A stretch of DNA of 64,000 nt from Kryptolebias marmoratus (lineage: Eukaryota > Chordata > Actinopteri > Cyprinodontiformes > Rivulidae), in the NCBI RefSeq assembly GCF_001649575.2, contig NC_051431.1, positions 6,035,749 through 6,099,748 of the forward strand, in the 5' to 3' direction. Below the pieces are notes generated by a model, which was not told where the DNA came from, did not search any database, and worked only from the letters and a program-made list of their open reading frames with translations. This document shows, in pieces, positions 26,124 through 39,001 of the stretch. How positions within the stretch are numbered: position 1 is the first letter of the stretch; every line of letters starts with the position of its first letter. The translations under genes and the position numbers were made by a program.

Positions 26124-27823
26124 ACGCTTCAGACCCTCGGAGGATGGATTAGGAGACAGTGCTGTGATTAATTATTATTAAAGGAACAAAAGTCTGGTTA
26201 AAATAGTTGAACCTTAATTTTAATAACTACACTGGGGCAAAAACACACATTCACCAGCCACTTTATTTGGTACGCCTTTCCTGTTCTTAGCCGACGTGAT
26301 GATGTGTTCTGCTGCTGAAGGTACCGCCTGCTTCAGTGTTGGACATGTTGTACGCTCAGAGATGGTATTCTGCATATTTTGTTTGCAACAAGTAGTTATT
26401 TTAGCTACTTTTGTCTTTCTATCGTCTCCAACCTGTCTGCCCATTCTCCTCTGACATCAACAAGGTATTTTTATACAAACAGCTGCCAATCACTGGATAT
26501 TCTTTTTCCTTTTTTGTACCGCAGTTTAATAGCATGATTTGAATTTGGCTGCAGTTCTGTACAAATAAATAAATACATTTGTAATGTTACATTTTTGACT
26601 TTACTCGCTGAAAAATGTGTAAGGTCAGCTTGACTTCTTAGAACAGCTGCACATAGTTTCTCATCAAGATCATGTATCGTTACTTAAGATGTAATAAATG
26701 CTCTCTTATTCATTTTTACACCTTGTGTTTAGAATCCTTGTTCTTTTATAATGTGGACAAAGGTATATTAATGTGAATAAATGCAACACAATACTCAAAA
26801 CAAAAAAATATTTAATAAAGAAAACAGAATTCAAACTCATAAGACATTTAAGTACCATTATCACTTTAAAACAAACACAGTTGGTCCACACGTACTTATT
26901 TAAAAAAAAAAAAGAATCTGCACTGTTCTTGGCACAATGGGTACAGATAAGCACTATGTTTCAAGTGTCACCTTTTTACGTCATTTGCTGACATTGAGCA
27001 GCAACATCCTCTGTCGTACAGTGCAATGTTTACTCACAGTATATGAGGCAGTTTAATTGCTGAGACACGCTACCGGTATATTTAGCTCGTCACAAAACAC
27101 CATGCAGCTACTTCAAACATTAACATCAAGCGCACACATGGGCATCGTAGACTTTGAAACACTTTGAGGTAAAGCACAAACGTTTTACTAGATGATCCAG
27201 ACAGTTTTGAGCTCTTACAAGTGTCAGCTGAGAAATTACATATGAGTAGTTTACAGAAAAAAAACAGACAAACAGAAGCCAGCTGCGTGTTTGGCTCCTT
27301 GTATTTAGAGTTGGGAAACCACCCATTCATTAATCAGGTGCACATGAAGACATTTACACAAAACTGAAAGTGTTAAAACATTTCAAAGCAGATGGAAATC
27401 TGTACTTCAGTCCAGCTAAAAGGTTTGAAAGGAAAACAGTGCATTTCTCAACATCTCCTTTTGTACACAAGTCTTTTCAAAATGATTTAAATCAATGGCA
27501 GCAATTAAGCTTACTGGATCGAATAAAAGTAAACAAGACATTTGGACAGTGCTTTGTGTCCTCGTGTTTTAAAATCAATACTTTAAAATGAAAAATAGTC
27601 ACTGCTGCACACTGCAGCCCTTTTAGATCAAATCATAAATTAATCTAAAACAGTTCAAGTTCTGATAGACAGACAGGTCTAAGACCACTTAGAAAATTAA
27701 AAACTAAGCACTGGACCAGTGGATAAAATCAGAGTTAACTTTACCCTCTGCACATTTATATACCTGCTTCTATAAAAATGTCTTTCATTAAATGAATGGT
27801 TCAGTGCAAAATACAAAGTAAAA
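26124..27823. other. Intergenic region between the convergent hdac12-like gene and trmt9b
   Basis: The two genes converge here, so this holds both 3' UTRs. AATAAA-type signals occur on the plus strand near 26565. A Tc1/mariner-like remnant occupies about 26245-26520. The rest is AT-rich, and I see no exon. Confidence 0.6.
26245..26520. mobile_element. Internally deleted Tc1/mariner-like remnant
   Basis: The sequence starts with CATTCACCAGCCACTTTATT, the terminal text of a common fish Tc1/mariner element. It continues with degenerate transposase-region pieces such as CTGTTCTTAGCCGACG, CCATTCTCCTCTGACATCAA and CAACAAGGTATTT. Most of the transposase region is missing and no open frame survives. 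Confidence 0.7.
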
Positions 27824-29624
27824 TCATATTTTCCATAACTGAATTTTCTCTGCCACCACGCACCAATTGGAATGGTCAAAGTAGGTGTTTTTTACATGGA
27901 GCTCTTCGACGTTATGCTCTATGAGCTCTGCCAGCTCTCCCTCTCTGAAGACATGGTAGTACCTCAGACAGGAGGCTTCCACCTGGCCTTCACCCACCTG
28001 AGGACTCTGAGTGCTAACCTGCTGCTCGTCTCCCTGAGGCCCCTCATCCCTTTCATCTCCAGACTGTTTCTGCAAAGAAATTAAATCAGGCAAAGCAAGA
28101 GAGCCACACTCCTGGGCTAAAGATACTGAGATGTCTGGTTTTTCTGTGCCGTTGTTGTTAACAGTGCTGTCAGTGCCTCCAGAATCCTCCGGTTCCTTGT
28201 GCAGTTCCGTGACCGAGTCGAAGACGTCCTCCTCTGAGCCGATCACAGACGGAGGGGAAAAGAAGCTCGAGACTTGCTTGATGAGCCCTCGTCCTCTCCT
28301 GTGTAGGCTGGACTTGTTCCCCTCTTTTTCCCCCGTAGGCGAAGATAAACGTCTCAGGTCTCTGGAAGACGGCCAGGAGATGGCCAAGCTCCCAAAGTCA
28401 AAGACGGAATCCAGAGACCTGGAGAAGAACCACAGTCTCTGTGTTGCCTTCTGCGGCATGGAGCTGGGCAGATCTTCTTCGTCTGTCACAGAAGATGTGC
28501 TTCTAACCTTCCTGTGCTTGTCAGAGTTCTCTATGGCTTCGCTCACACTCTGTGCCGTGGCTCGTCTTCTGGATTTGACATCGTCTCTGCTGAAGCCGCA
28601 GGGCAAATGAGGATTGGGGTTCCAGGGAACGAAGATGTCCTGTTTCTCAAATTTGCGCCGCTTCTGCTCCATGGCCCACACGTAGATCATAATGCGGCCA
28701 CCCACCCGCAGGGTACGAGCCATCTCCTTTATTGCTCGAATGCGACGTTCTTTGGTGGAAAAGTGATGAATGACTGTGAGGAAAACATACATTTTCCAGA
28801 ATAAAGACAAATGTTTTTTTTTTTCATGATGTGTCACGTTAAGCATTAGTAGGAAACAAAGCACATGATGTACACAGTGAAGAAATTGGCTCACAGGATA
28901 AACAAATGTGTGGGTGACTGCTCCACTCTTTAAGCCTAATTGTACTCTTGCTTTAGGACACGGGAATTATTTCACAGGCAACACAAGATGTGGTAAACTG
29001 ATGTTTATCAAAAGAATTAATCTGATTCTGAACAAATGGCATCTGCAGCTGTTGAGATCATGAATATGAAGGGAGTGTTGAACAGCATCAACCAGCTTTA
29101 GCTGCGTGTGTATCCCCATTACCTGCAATGGAGAGCACAGCATCAAAGCAGCCATCTCTGTAAGGCAAGTGCAGCCCGTCGCACATCTGCACCTCGTGTC
29201 CCTGACTCCAAGCAAAGTCCACCAGGGGGCGACAAACATCGCACCCCAGCTTGAACACTTCCTTATTGATGTGGAGATACTTGCCATTGCCACAGCCTGC
29301 CAAGGACAAGACAAAAGTTAAAAACTGGACATACAATACAATTCTGCTTTATTTAGCTTCTGTGGAATGTGTTCCCTCAATTTCAGGAAAGGTCTGTTTC
29401 AAATGAGCTTTTTCAAAATCAAAAAGCAACAGAAAACCCCTTCAGCAGAGGTGAAACCCACCAATATCAGCGATGATGCTCCCAGGCGGCAGCTCCAGCA
29501 GGAACTGTCGCACTTTGGGCCAGGCTTTGTAGCGGCTGTCGTTGAAATATGGAGCGATCCTGTCATAGACACTGTGCACGTGCTCCCTCTCCAGCTGACT
29601 GGCAGCCTCCTCCATCATGTTCAT
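27824..29624 (-). CDS. trmt9b: TRMT9B-like tRNA methyltransferase family protein
   Basis: A homologue of the yeast Trm9/human TRMT9B (KIAA1456) family of SAM-dependent methyltransferases related to the enzymes that modify wobble uridine in tRNA. Exons on the minus strand are 29462-29624 (start), 29123-29296 and 27824-28773 (stop), with phases 1 and 1, giving 428 residues, close to the human protein. The N-terminus has REHVHSVYDRIAPYF. The SAM-binding motif I, ADIGCGNGKYL, is split by the first intron. Motif IHHFSTKERRIRAIKEMART follows, then IYVWAMEQKRRKFEKQD. The middle is a long Ser/acid-rich linker typical of TRMT9B, and the end has RYYHVFREGELAELIEHNVEE. The coding frame stays open upstream of the chosen ATG to the splice acceptor, but human TRMT9B starts at the equivalent MEEAA position. 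In other species TRMT9B neighbours DLC1, which may be relevant to the identity of the RhoGAP gene at the left edge. Confidence 0.93.
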
Positions 29625-30454
29625 CCAGGCTGCCTTATGCAGGCTCACAGCATCGTGGCTGGAGGGGACAAGAACAACACATTAATCCACCAACTCGTTT
29701 CTCAGTTTTTCTGGGGGAGAAAATCAGAAAATATGAAGCCCCGGGAGGGAAGGGAACGACGCAGTGTTGTTTCTCACCGCACGCTTGTTAAAATCCTACA
29801 AGGTCAGCCATCCTCAGCAGACACGCTGAAACATGTGTCAGGCAGCAGTGTTTAATGCCAACCCCTCTGCTGTGTGCTTCAAGTACATGCAGCCTCTACC
29901 CTCCAGCTGGACATGTACTTATTAGGCACAACACAGACAAGTCATCCTGTTTCCACAGCAGCTAATTTTTACAGTAAATCTGCAGCAAAAGGTCAGCACA
30001 TAAATCACCAGCAACAGAATCCAAAGTGAACATTATCATTGTTTTTTTCCTGTCCGAATGATTTCACTTATTTAATTACCACTGCAGGTAAGTGCTTAGC
30101 TGCTCTGGATTTACAGAAGTGGATATGCTTGTTGGTATTCTTACAGCTCACTAAAACAAGGCCTCACGTCTCATGAAAAGTGATGCAGTTTCAAGTGATG
30201 GAGTAAACCAAAAAATTATTTGTTGTTTATTTTACAAAGATATGGTAAAATAGTTTGAGGAGATTTCCTGGCGCACTTAAAGAGACTATTAATCTTTGCA
30301 TTACAGTCATGTTTGAAACTAAGTGTTTGACTTTAATTAGTATCACTGGTGCCTTCAAGTTTTTCATTTAAAAGAGATTTGTTCCCTATTTAAAGAGAAC
30401 AAACATCCCACTGAGTAGTTTGGTATCACAGTGTGCACCACATTAAATACAGAC

Positions 30455-30795
30455 CAAACAAAAGCAACGGCGAGAGCTGTGTGAGGAGCTCAGAAAGATT
30501 ATAGATGTTAAAGGTAAAGGCTACAAGACCACCTCCAAGAAGCGCCATGTTCTTGTGACTACTGTTGCCAATATTATGAAAAAGTAAAAGGTTTATGGGA
30601 GTGTAGCCAACCTCCCAGGATGTGGACGCAAGTAAAAAATACGACCCCAGGTTGATCAGACAGATAATGTAGAAAAAGAGGCAAAGAAACCATCCAGAAC
30701 CCTTCGAGCTGAACTCCAAGGTCAAGGTTTGTCACTTTCTGATCAGCCCCAAAGTTTCTGGGACTGATGAGACAAAACTGGAGCTTTTTGGACAT
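30455..30795 (+). mobile_element. Tc1-like transposon fragment (transposase N-terminal region)
   Basis: The text closely follows the 5' half of a common fish Tc1-like element: AGAAAGATTATAGATGTTAA, AAAGGCTACAAGACCACCTC, TGTGACTACTGTTGCCAATA, GAACTCCAAGGTCAAGGT and GGACTGATGAGACAAAACTG. Stops and indels break the frame and the 3' half is missing. Confidence 0.8.
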
Positions 30796-31514
30796 CAGAC
30801 ATCAGTTGTGTTTTTTTGCTTATTATTGTGGAACGGTACCAACAAATGTATCTACGTCTGTATGTGTTCGTCTTTCAGTGGGAAAATTCAGCCTCAGCTC
30901 AGGCTCAAGGACTTTCATCTGAGAGTCTGTTGAGTGGAAATTTCAGGACTGACACACACACACACACACACATTCTGGTCAGTTCTGTCAGCACCACAGC
31001 TTTTACAGCTTTAGTTGAGACTGTCACTGAAACAGTTAGTTTTGTTCTCACAGCATACATACTCTCCTGATCACTATCCTGAGAATTTCAGGAATTATGT
31101 AACTGAGCTCTTTGTGTTATTCACAGCTCCTGCTGCAGTCCACTGAGTTTATTAGGATGCAGCCCTGAGCTCCTGCAGAGCTGCTGCTGTGGTGCCCTCC
31201 GGCAGCTCAGTACAAAGAAGTAGTTTTATTATTATTACTGCAGAAAGGATTACATTGTAACTTTAGGCAAAATTATTCCATTAGCCAAAGGTATCATTTG
31301 ACAAACTCTCTTATGTTGTGATGAAACTATAATTAGGTTCCATCACATGCGGACCTCAAAGACACTTTTAAAAGCAGCAGTTGTTTGAAAAGACAGAAGG
31401 AGAAAATCAAGTTGTTTTCAGATTAGTTTTCTCCCAAAGGCATTCATTGAATTCATTTTTATTACATAACTCCTTGCTGAATATTAGTCTAACTAGATCA
31501 GAATAGATGAGCCA

Positions 31515-32190
31515 TGATTACATCAGACAGTGACTTGAAAATTCTTCATACCTCTTGAACTTTTCTGCATTTTATCCCATTAAAACCACAAACTTCAAAG
31601 GATTTCACTGTGATGTTAAATGGTATGCCAATCCAAAACAGCACATGATGGGGAAGTGAACTCCAATTGCCTTCAGAAGTCACCTAATTAATAAATAGAG
31701 TCCAGCTGTGTGTAATTGAATTTGAAAAATCGAACTTTTGGAGCTAAATGCAAAACACCCAACACGTCAACGTGAAAGCAACATCCTCACTGAAACACGG
31801 TGGTGGCAGCATCATGCTGTGGGGGTTTCTTTTCTTTAGCCGGGATAGGAAAGCTGGTCAGAGGGAATCGGAATGGAGCTAAAGAAAACCGGTTAGAGGC
31901 TCCAAAAGACTGAAGCGGAGGTTCACCTTCCAGCAGGACGACGACCCGAAACAGTCAGAGCAACGATGAAAGCATGTTCACGTGTCAGAATGGCCCCGTC
32001 AAAGTCCAGTGGACTGAGAATCTGTGGCAAGACTTGAAAACTGCTGTTCACAGACATCGTCCATCCAATCTGACTGAGCCTGAGCTATTTCACAAAGAAT
32101 GATGGGGTGGAAGAAAACTAAAAATCAATCTCTAGGTTTGCAAAACTACTTGAGACATGCTCCAAAAGACTTGTAGCTGGAACTGCAGTG
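31515..32190 (+). mobile_element. Tc1-like transposon, internally deleted copy
   Basis: The left end resembles a fish Tc1-like terminus with CATACCTCTTGAACTTTTCT and CATTAAAACCACAAACTTCA. After a deletion come the catalytic-half landmarks ACGGTGGTGGCAGCATCATG, CTGTGGGGG, TTCACCTTCCAGCAGGACGA, AATCTGTGGCAAGACTTGAA and CATCCAATCTGACTGAGC. It is non-functional. It belongs to a different subfamily from the fragment 0.7 kb to its left. Confidence 0.82.
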
Positions 32191-33639
32191 AAATGAATAT
32201 GATGAAGAAAGCACAAAATTCAGAGCTTTGGGGATTATTTCACTTTAGTATCTTATCTTATATTGTATTACATTTTATAGCAAGTTATGTTGTAGGTGGA
32301 GAACTTCAACAGCAGTTATGTAAGGCCGGTTGGTTGCGTCTGAAATTTCATTTCTTATTTTTACTAAATTCTACACAATAAGATCTCATTTTAAGACAAA
32401 ACATAGTTATATGAAGGTATTTTTATGCATACATGCCTTAAATTATGAATTTTTTTTAAAACCCATAACAAATCGTATTCTGATATCAAGCCAGCTATTA
32501 ATCTCCAAAAGTGTTCCATTCAGTCTTTTTTTTTATTTCTTCAAGTTTAAGTTTTAAAAGGACTAACATGACCCATTTAGGTCAGTTTTAAATACATCAT
32601 TAAAGAAATTCACATTAATTAATCCAAAGCCCAGTTCTGCCGTCTAATGAATCGTGCAACATCTCACTGCACTTTACTGATAAGGTTAACCAGAATTAAA
32701 CCTGTCAGACGTTTTCCCTCCTCCTCAAAAACACATTAATCTGATATATGTCATAATCACAGGTGTCCACAGCAAAGGCTAACATGACATTAAATGCAAC
32801 ATTTCACCAGACAAACTGATTTTCAGAGCCGTGCTGTGCATTTACAGGCTTGTCTATATGCAGCATGCCTCTCTCTGACCTATTTTTGAATTGTCTGCAT
32901 CATCCGAGTGGAAGTAAAGCATCCACCACATAAGGCTCCAAAAGCACCGCGGTCACATCGTTATCTGTGCTGAAATTCTAGTTTTCCCCCTCAGCTCACC
33001 ATAGACTGGTCCTCAGATGACATTATGTAAGCAGCAGCTGCTTTTGACTGACAATCGGAGCTAAAATTAAATCAGAGGACAGATGCAATGCCCGACACAC
33101 AGATTTGTTGGAGAAAAAAGGGACACTTGGTGGATAAGGGTGATTCTTCATCATTGTTTTATTGTAGATTGGCACAGATTCACAGACGAAACACCAGCCT
33201 CGTTTCAAGTTTGATTGCAATTCACTGCAGACAGTAATTGCCTTTAAACCCAAATCTTCTTGAGTGGCCCAGTGCTTCAGGACCATATCTGCTGTGCTGA
33301 AGGAGCAGACAGAGAGCTGATCACAGGGAACAGGTTAACACATCACCTCTATCAGATGGAGGAAGAGGTTCTCTGTGTGGGCTCACTGCTTCATGTCCCA
33401 TCAAAGTTTCCATTAATGAATGCATCCCATCCTAATCCAGGATTAAAACCAGTGTGTTGCAGACAAGACTCTCTCTGAATATATAAATATATTTAACCCG
33501 ATTAAAACTCTAATCATTCACTACAACAAGTGCAGGGAGTTTGCCGATATTTGCACATCCCTCTCTGAAGATCCCCCCCACCTCAGTGGGTAAACCCTTA
33601 CCGTTGTTGTGTGTTTTATCCGCCCCTGTGTCCTCTCAG

Positions 33640-33965
33640 GTCGCCGGAGTTAAACTTCCCTCTTTGCACATGAGATGGATCTACATGATCGAGCTGCCGG
33701 GAGGACCAGAGGCTGCTGCCGGTCACCGAGGAGCCGACTGCTGGCTCCCCGACATGAGGAGGACGGAGGGAGGCAGCCGGAACCTAAAGAAACCCCTCCT
33801 GTGTGAGAGAGAGAGCGCCCGAAGCGTAACCGCAGCACGGCATCATATTCATATCATGTTGAGCTCCTCTTCTGTCCGGGCGGCGAGCGTGCGCAGCGTG
33901 GCTTCCGGCTGGGAGTTTCAAAATAAAAGCAAGTCTGACCAAAAAGGTTGCCAACATTGAGAACA
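33640..33965. promoter_or_regulatory. CpG-rich patch, possible trmt9b promoter/first exon
   Basis: This stretch is markedly richer in G+C and CpG than the surrounding AT-rich DNA. It lies upstream of trmt9b in the right orientation. No other gene start is nearby. Open frames on both strands through it look like composition artefacts. I cannot place a transcription start. Confidence 0.35.
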
Positions 33966-36475
33966 AAACATATGTAGACTGTTTGCTGTCTTATCTGAAG
34001 ATGGGAATTAAAAACATGTTGTTTTTTTAACAGAGTCCTAATGCAATCTGATTTATTTATTTACATTAATTCTTTAATTCTGCACTTAGACATACATGTC
34101 CTGACATACATCTGATGGTGCTGCTGCAGCCGTCACACCCCTGCTTCACATAGGCTTGGTTTGGGATTAAATTATCTGTTAGTTTTCTTTCTTTTTAATT
34201 GCATGATTTGTTTACCTAGTAAAAGATTCTCTGAGGTTGGAGAGCTAAAACACGGAGCTAACTGAAAAAAATGGGATCAAATGAGGCATCTTCACTTTAA
34301 CATGACCTGATCATGACAAGATTTGCACCTTGTTTTATTGACAAGGCCTGCAAATGATTAGACTTCTCAGTGTAGACTGATCAATAATGCACGTAAAAGC
34401 AACCATGTGCAGTCCCAGCAGTGGATTGACTGATTATTGATTTATTGATTTATATAGCGCTTAACAACAACCAACTAAGGTGACCACAGAACTTAGAAGC
34501 CCTAATAAAGGAACACTGTTTCAGCTTCAAAACTAATTAGTCATAAAATTTCTTGAATCAAAACGTTGCATCAGTGTGAAGCGGAAAGATGTAAGGTTTT
34601 TTCTGCTTAGAAAACTGGTGACTGCCTGTTACTGTAGTGCCTAAATCAACTCCTTCCACTTTCCACCACGTGTTAGGGTTGGGGTTAGATTCCCTCACAA
34701 CTCCCACATCGTCCTCAGAACAACTTGTTCTCCTCCCACCACCGTGACCCTGGTGCCGGTCACAGACACTGCCTCAAAATGGAAAAATGTACAAACAATT
34801 TGTTGAATTGTTCTTTACACTGGTGAATGATGAGTACGCAGACCAAAATGTGCAAACCGAACTGAACTTTAGTCGTACTTTCCTCCAAAACTCTTTTATT
34901 TTTGTGCACAAGTTGCTGTTTGTATTTAATTGTTATTGGATCTCAGTTCTTCCACCAATCACATATAAAGTCTAAAATAAAAAGCCTTAAAATGTTTGGT
35001 CATTAGGGTCAAATATAACGTCAAAATGTAATTCTATTTGCTATTGTCGTTTGGGGCTTTTATTTTGAAGCCTGGAAAAGCTGATTTTCGGTCCTAGTTT
35101 GTGTAACTTGACAGTTCCTGTCGGTCGTTGGTGTGTACATAGACGACACGATGTGCGGTCTCAGGACACGGTTTTTATTGGCTGCCAGCCTCACGTGACA
35201 ACCCGGCACAACAAACAACGTGAACTGCCCCTGACGGCTCACGAGCGCTTTAATTTCATGCTTCACCCCCCCTTTTTTTCATCACCCTTAATGGAGTTTG
35301 CCAAAGATGGCAGCAGGATGAAACAACAAACCCAGAAATCTGAACGAGTCAGTTTGAATCAGAAGCTCTGAAATGATTTCTCTGGAAATGATCCTGATCC
35401 AAGTTTATTTTTTACATCTTAAACTTCCTTGTTTGGAGGCAACGTTCTCTCCAGCACCAAGTATGAATGAATGCTTCCTGTTCATCCTGCTCTTCCACTC
35501 AAGAGCCTGAAATAGATCCTGTGCATGAGCAGAATATTAAAATGAAGTAAAATAAACTAGCTTTGAACTCTACCCCACAGTTTCTTTCCAAGTGAGAAAC
35601 CAAAAGTACATTATCCTCCCACATCCAGTTTTTATTATGCTCTGGAGCGTGCCTACTCTGATTAGTTTTTTTTGTGTTTTTTTTTCCCTTTGTCTTTGTG
35701 CTGATTACCAGCAGTAAGTGGTTCATCACTGCCATCCAGGGAGCACAAATCACTAATCACAGCTGTCTTACATAATCATCATTCTGAGCATGCCTGCCAT
35801 GTGCTGCTGCAGGCTTCCTCACATCATAAACCACACTTTTTTGTGTGAACACACCATATGTGTCCACACACACATACACACCGTGTTGGCAAATACATCA
35901 TTATCAAAATAAAAGTCCCACATATACAGAAAACACAGGTGTTTCCTCTGTGGAGATCTGCGAAGTCTGTGCCATCATAGATTCATTTAATGGCCAACAT
36001 CCTTCATTGGGCTTGTTTTCAAGGACTCAAACTGTCCTGAGGCAAAGGTAATGGAGTCACAAAAAAATAAAAAATCTAAATCTACATTGTTCTCTATGTC
36101 TGAGAAAACAGCAATGCAGTAGAGGGAGTAGACAGAACTAAAATCAAGAACATTCATTTTATTTTAAGTGATTTTACACAAAATCTGCTTTTTACTTTAG
36201 TTTGTATAACTCCAGCATTAGTGACAAAGGACAGAGATGTGATGAAATCCTATTAAATACACATTCAGTACACTGCTTAATATTTAAATGTATATTTTTG
36301 TGTACAGATATTTTTGTGATGCCAGGAAACTGCACGGGATCATTAAATCCCTGCAAAGGTGGCTTTTCCTGTTTTTGAGCTGCAAGTAATCGTTGCAAAA
36401 CGGACATGGGAGTCCTGCTGGCAGGTTTCTGTACGAGTCAACATGTGAGAGAGCTGACTTAACGTGCAACAAAGT

Positions 36476-36800
36476 ACAACCCCGATGCCAACAAAGTTGG
36501 GACATTGCTCTATAACCTGTATGTTCTGTTCTGGTGCCTTTCCAGATGTAATGCACCCCCATACCATCAGAGAGGCAGGCTTTTGAACTGTGTGCTAATA
36601 ACAGGCCAGACGGTTCCTCTCCTCTTTAGTGTGGAGGATGTGGTGACCTTGGTTTGCAAAAAGAAATTTCACATTTTGAGTCTTGTGATTATGGAACAGT
36701 TTTCTACTTTGCCTCAAACTATTTTATTGATGCTCATTACTTTTATAGCCTTTCGTTACCCCTGCCCCCATATTTTTAGATGTGTTGCAGCCATCAAATT
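36476..36800. mobile_element. Fragment of a common fish DNA-transposon-like repeat
   Basis: It starts with ACAACCCCGATGCCAACAAA followed by GTTGGGACATTG, a terminal text seen widely in fish genomes. It continues with CCATCAGAGAGGCAGGCTTT, TGAACTGTGTGCTAATAACA, CCTCTCCTCTTTAGTGTGGA and GAACAGTTTTCTACTTTGCC. The element is truncated. I recognise the text as repetitive but do not assign the superfamily. Confidence 0.65.
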
Positions 36801-39001
36801 CATAATTACTGTACCTCTGTACCTATTTTTTTCCTTAACATTGTAACTAGAAAGATGCTTCTGAAAAGGTCACAAAAGCTTGCCTATTTTACCATTTGCA
36901 TTTAGCAGAAGCTCATCTTTTCATTATGACGTGGAAAAAAAGCTTGTAGTTTTCTGAAAAGCCACATTTTTTTGCAGAAATGTGGTCAACTTCCGAGTAG
37001 TCTTTTCTGCAAAAAGAGCTCTTTCTTGAAGCAGTTCTCCCCACCTTTGAGTGATGAGTGTTCCTTCTCATGAAAAGCTTTATCAAGGTCTTGCATGAAG
37101 GGAAGCAGCCGCCATCATTGTCTGGGAAAACATAATGGTGTGTTTTTTTTAAATGAAATTATTGCTTTCTGCATTAGATTTACAGTGAGGTAGGGAACAA
37201 AGAAGTTTTCTATGTTTATAAATAGCACTGTTTTATAGAGAGGCAAATCTAATTGGCATGGTGAAATAATAAAATATACATACTTCAGTGTCATCATAAT
37301 AAAATTAATTTTCTGGAGGAGTAATCACATGTTCAGCAGCGCTTCACATGTTTAAAGCTTTTGCAGCCGTTTACAAACCAAATGAATGAAGTCATCTAGA
37401 AAAAGTAAATAACACTAAAGTAAATAATTGTTTGTGGCCTTAGGAAGGAAGAAAAATGTCAGTAACACACATAATTGGAGACAAATTAATTGGAAATTCA
37501 CTTTAATACATTTTTATAACTATAAATGACAGAAAATAAAACACATTTTTCTCCTTGCAGTTTACTTATATAAAATATTCAGATTTTGTGAACCTCTATT
37601 TGTTTTTGCATTAATATTTGACTGATTTTGTCCTGCTAGGAGTAAAAAAAAAAAAACACATACTTTGGTAAAAATGTCTCACTTTTCTGTGCATCCTTAC
37701 GTCAGAGTTCTGTTTCTGACAAACTACTGCATGAGAACAGGAATGTTGACTCAGATTTATCACATGTAAAATCCACAAAAACCATACATGAAAAGCAAAA
37801 ACAAAAAAGATTTGCCTATCATTGCAAAATTTACCTAAAAATAACTGATTAACTAAAAAAAAGTTTTTAAATCACTGAGTACACCAGACAGTCCCTCTCT
37901 ACCTTCCTAACCCTTCACACAGCACTGATTAGGAAAAATCAAAGTCAACCAAACAGCACCTGGGTGCCGCTTTAATGAGCACCAGAGGGAACAGAAGGAC
38001 AATAAGTAATTTCCTGAGACACAGCAGTCCACACTATCAGACAAAAAGCCCTCCTGTGATATTTCTTCATGTTCGACCACTTTGATTTGTTGTGAGTGAA
38101 GTGGATTTACACAACACTCACCGCCTGCTGTAATGAGAAATCCTGTTTACTGAGGTTATGAATCTTCTAAACTGCTGCTGCACTTTAGATTCCTTCAATT
38201 TCACACTGTAACACACATTCAGAGTCTTTACACAGAAGTCAGTTCTCACGCATTCATATTTTCATTCGTCTCATGTTCTAATGCCATCACCGACAGCTGT
38301 TTCTGTAAGGGTTAGGTGGAAGGTGAGAAGAATGAAAGAAATGAGGAGAACGAGTAACAATCTCTTTCAGTGTTTCTGCTGTCTTCAGCAACTGAAAGCT
38401 GGCTCTTTAAGTCTTGTTATTGTGACTGTATACGGCAGGGAGGAAAAACAACAAACAAAAAACCTTTGTGAAAGAAAATCATTTACCATATTACCAGTTA
38501 AACACAGTGGTATCCACGGTTAGTGCAAAAATGACATAAAAAATGTCTCACTTTATTGTTCCTATATTAAAAGTGGGGTAATACAACAATTAAAAAAACT
38601 TTTGGCACTTAGAACTTGCCTTCCAGGCATTGACAATAAACAACACAAAACGTAGACATGTTGTCATGCCAAAAAAGAACTGAAATTTCTCTGTTAATCT
38701 ACAAATATCAGAAAATGTCAAATCCAATTTGTAGGTGACTGAATAAGTCAGCACATGACATGTACGAAAGGAGAGCTACTTTCTGATTTTTAAACTAGCT
38801 GCGTACAAGAATGCACAAATGCAAAATACAAAAAAAAAATAGCAATAAACACATTTTGACAATCTCAAAAAAATTTGCTTCTCTTGTTATATAAATTTTA
38901 CAAAAAATAAATTCAAAATATGTATCAACAGCAGTACTACTTACAGAAGTATGAAAATGTTGGTCTTTAGGTACAAATATTTGGTGAACCTGTCGCTAAA
39001 A

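Larger units (their letters stand above)
29625..39001. other. Long non-coding interval upstream of trmt9b
   Basis: About 9.4 kb without a credible coding exon. It includes two Tc1-like transposon fragments (30.4-30.8 and 31.5-32.2 kb), an (AC)n tract near 30.95 kb, a CpG-rich patch at 33.64-33.96 kb, a fish DNA-transposon-like fragment at 36.48-36.8 kb and otherwise AT-rich unique sequence. It probably includes non-coding 5' exon(s) and intron of trmt9b and the 3' flank of n4bp2l2. Confidence 0.55.

Noticed and set aside
28131..28804. Plus-strand open frames opposite trmt9b
   Set aside because: They mirror the coding exon at 27824-28773; the minus frame has clear TRMT9B motifs.
33541..33966. 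Open frames on both strands in the CpG-rich patch
   Set aside because: Long frames are expected in GC-rich sequence; neither translation resembles a protein and no splice sites frame them.
36284..36567. Minus-strand frames at 36.3-36.6 kb as a small gene
   Set aside because: They overlap text of a common fish DNA-transposon-like repeat and are broken.
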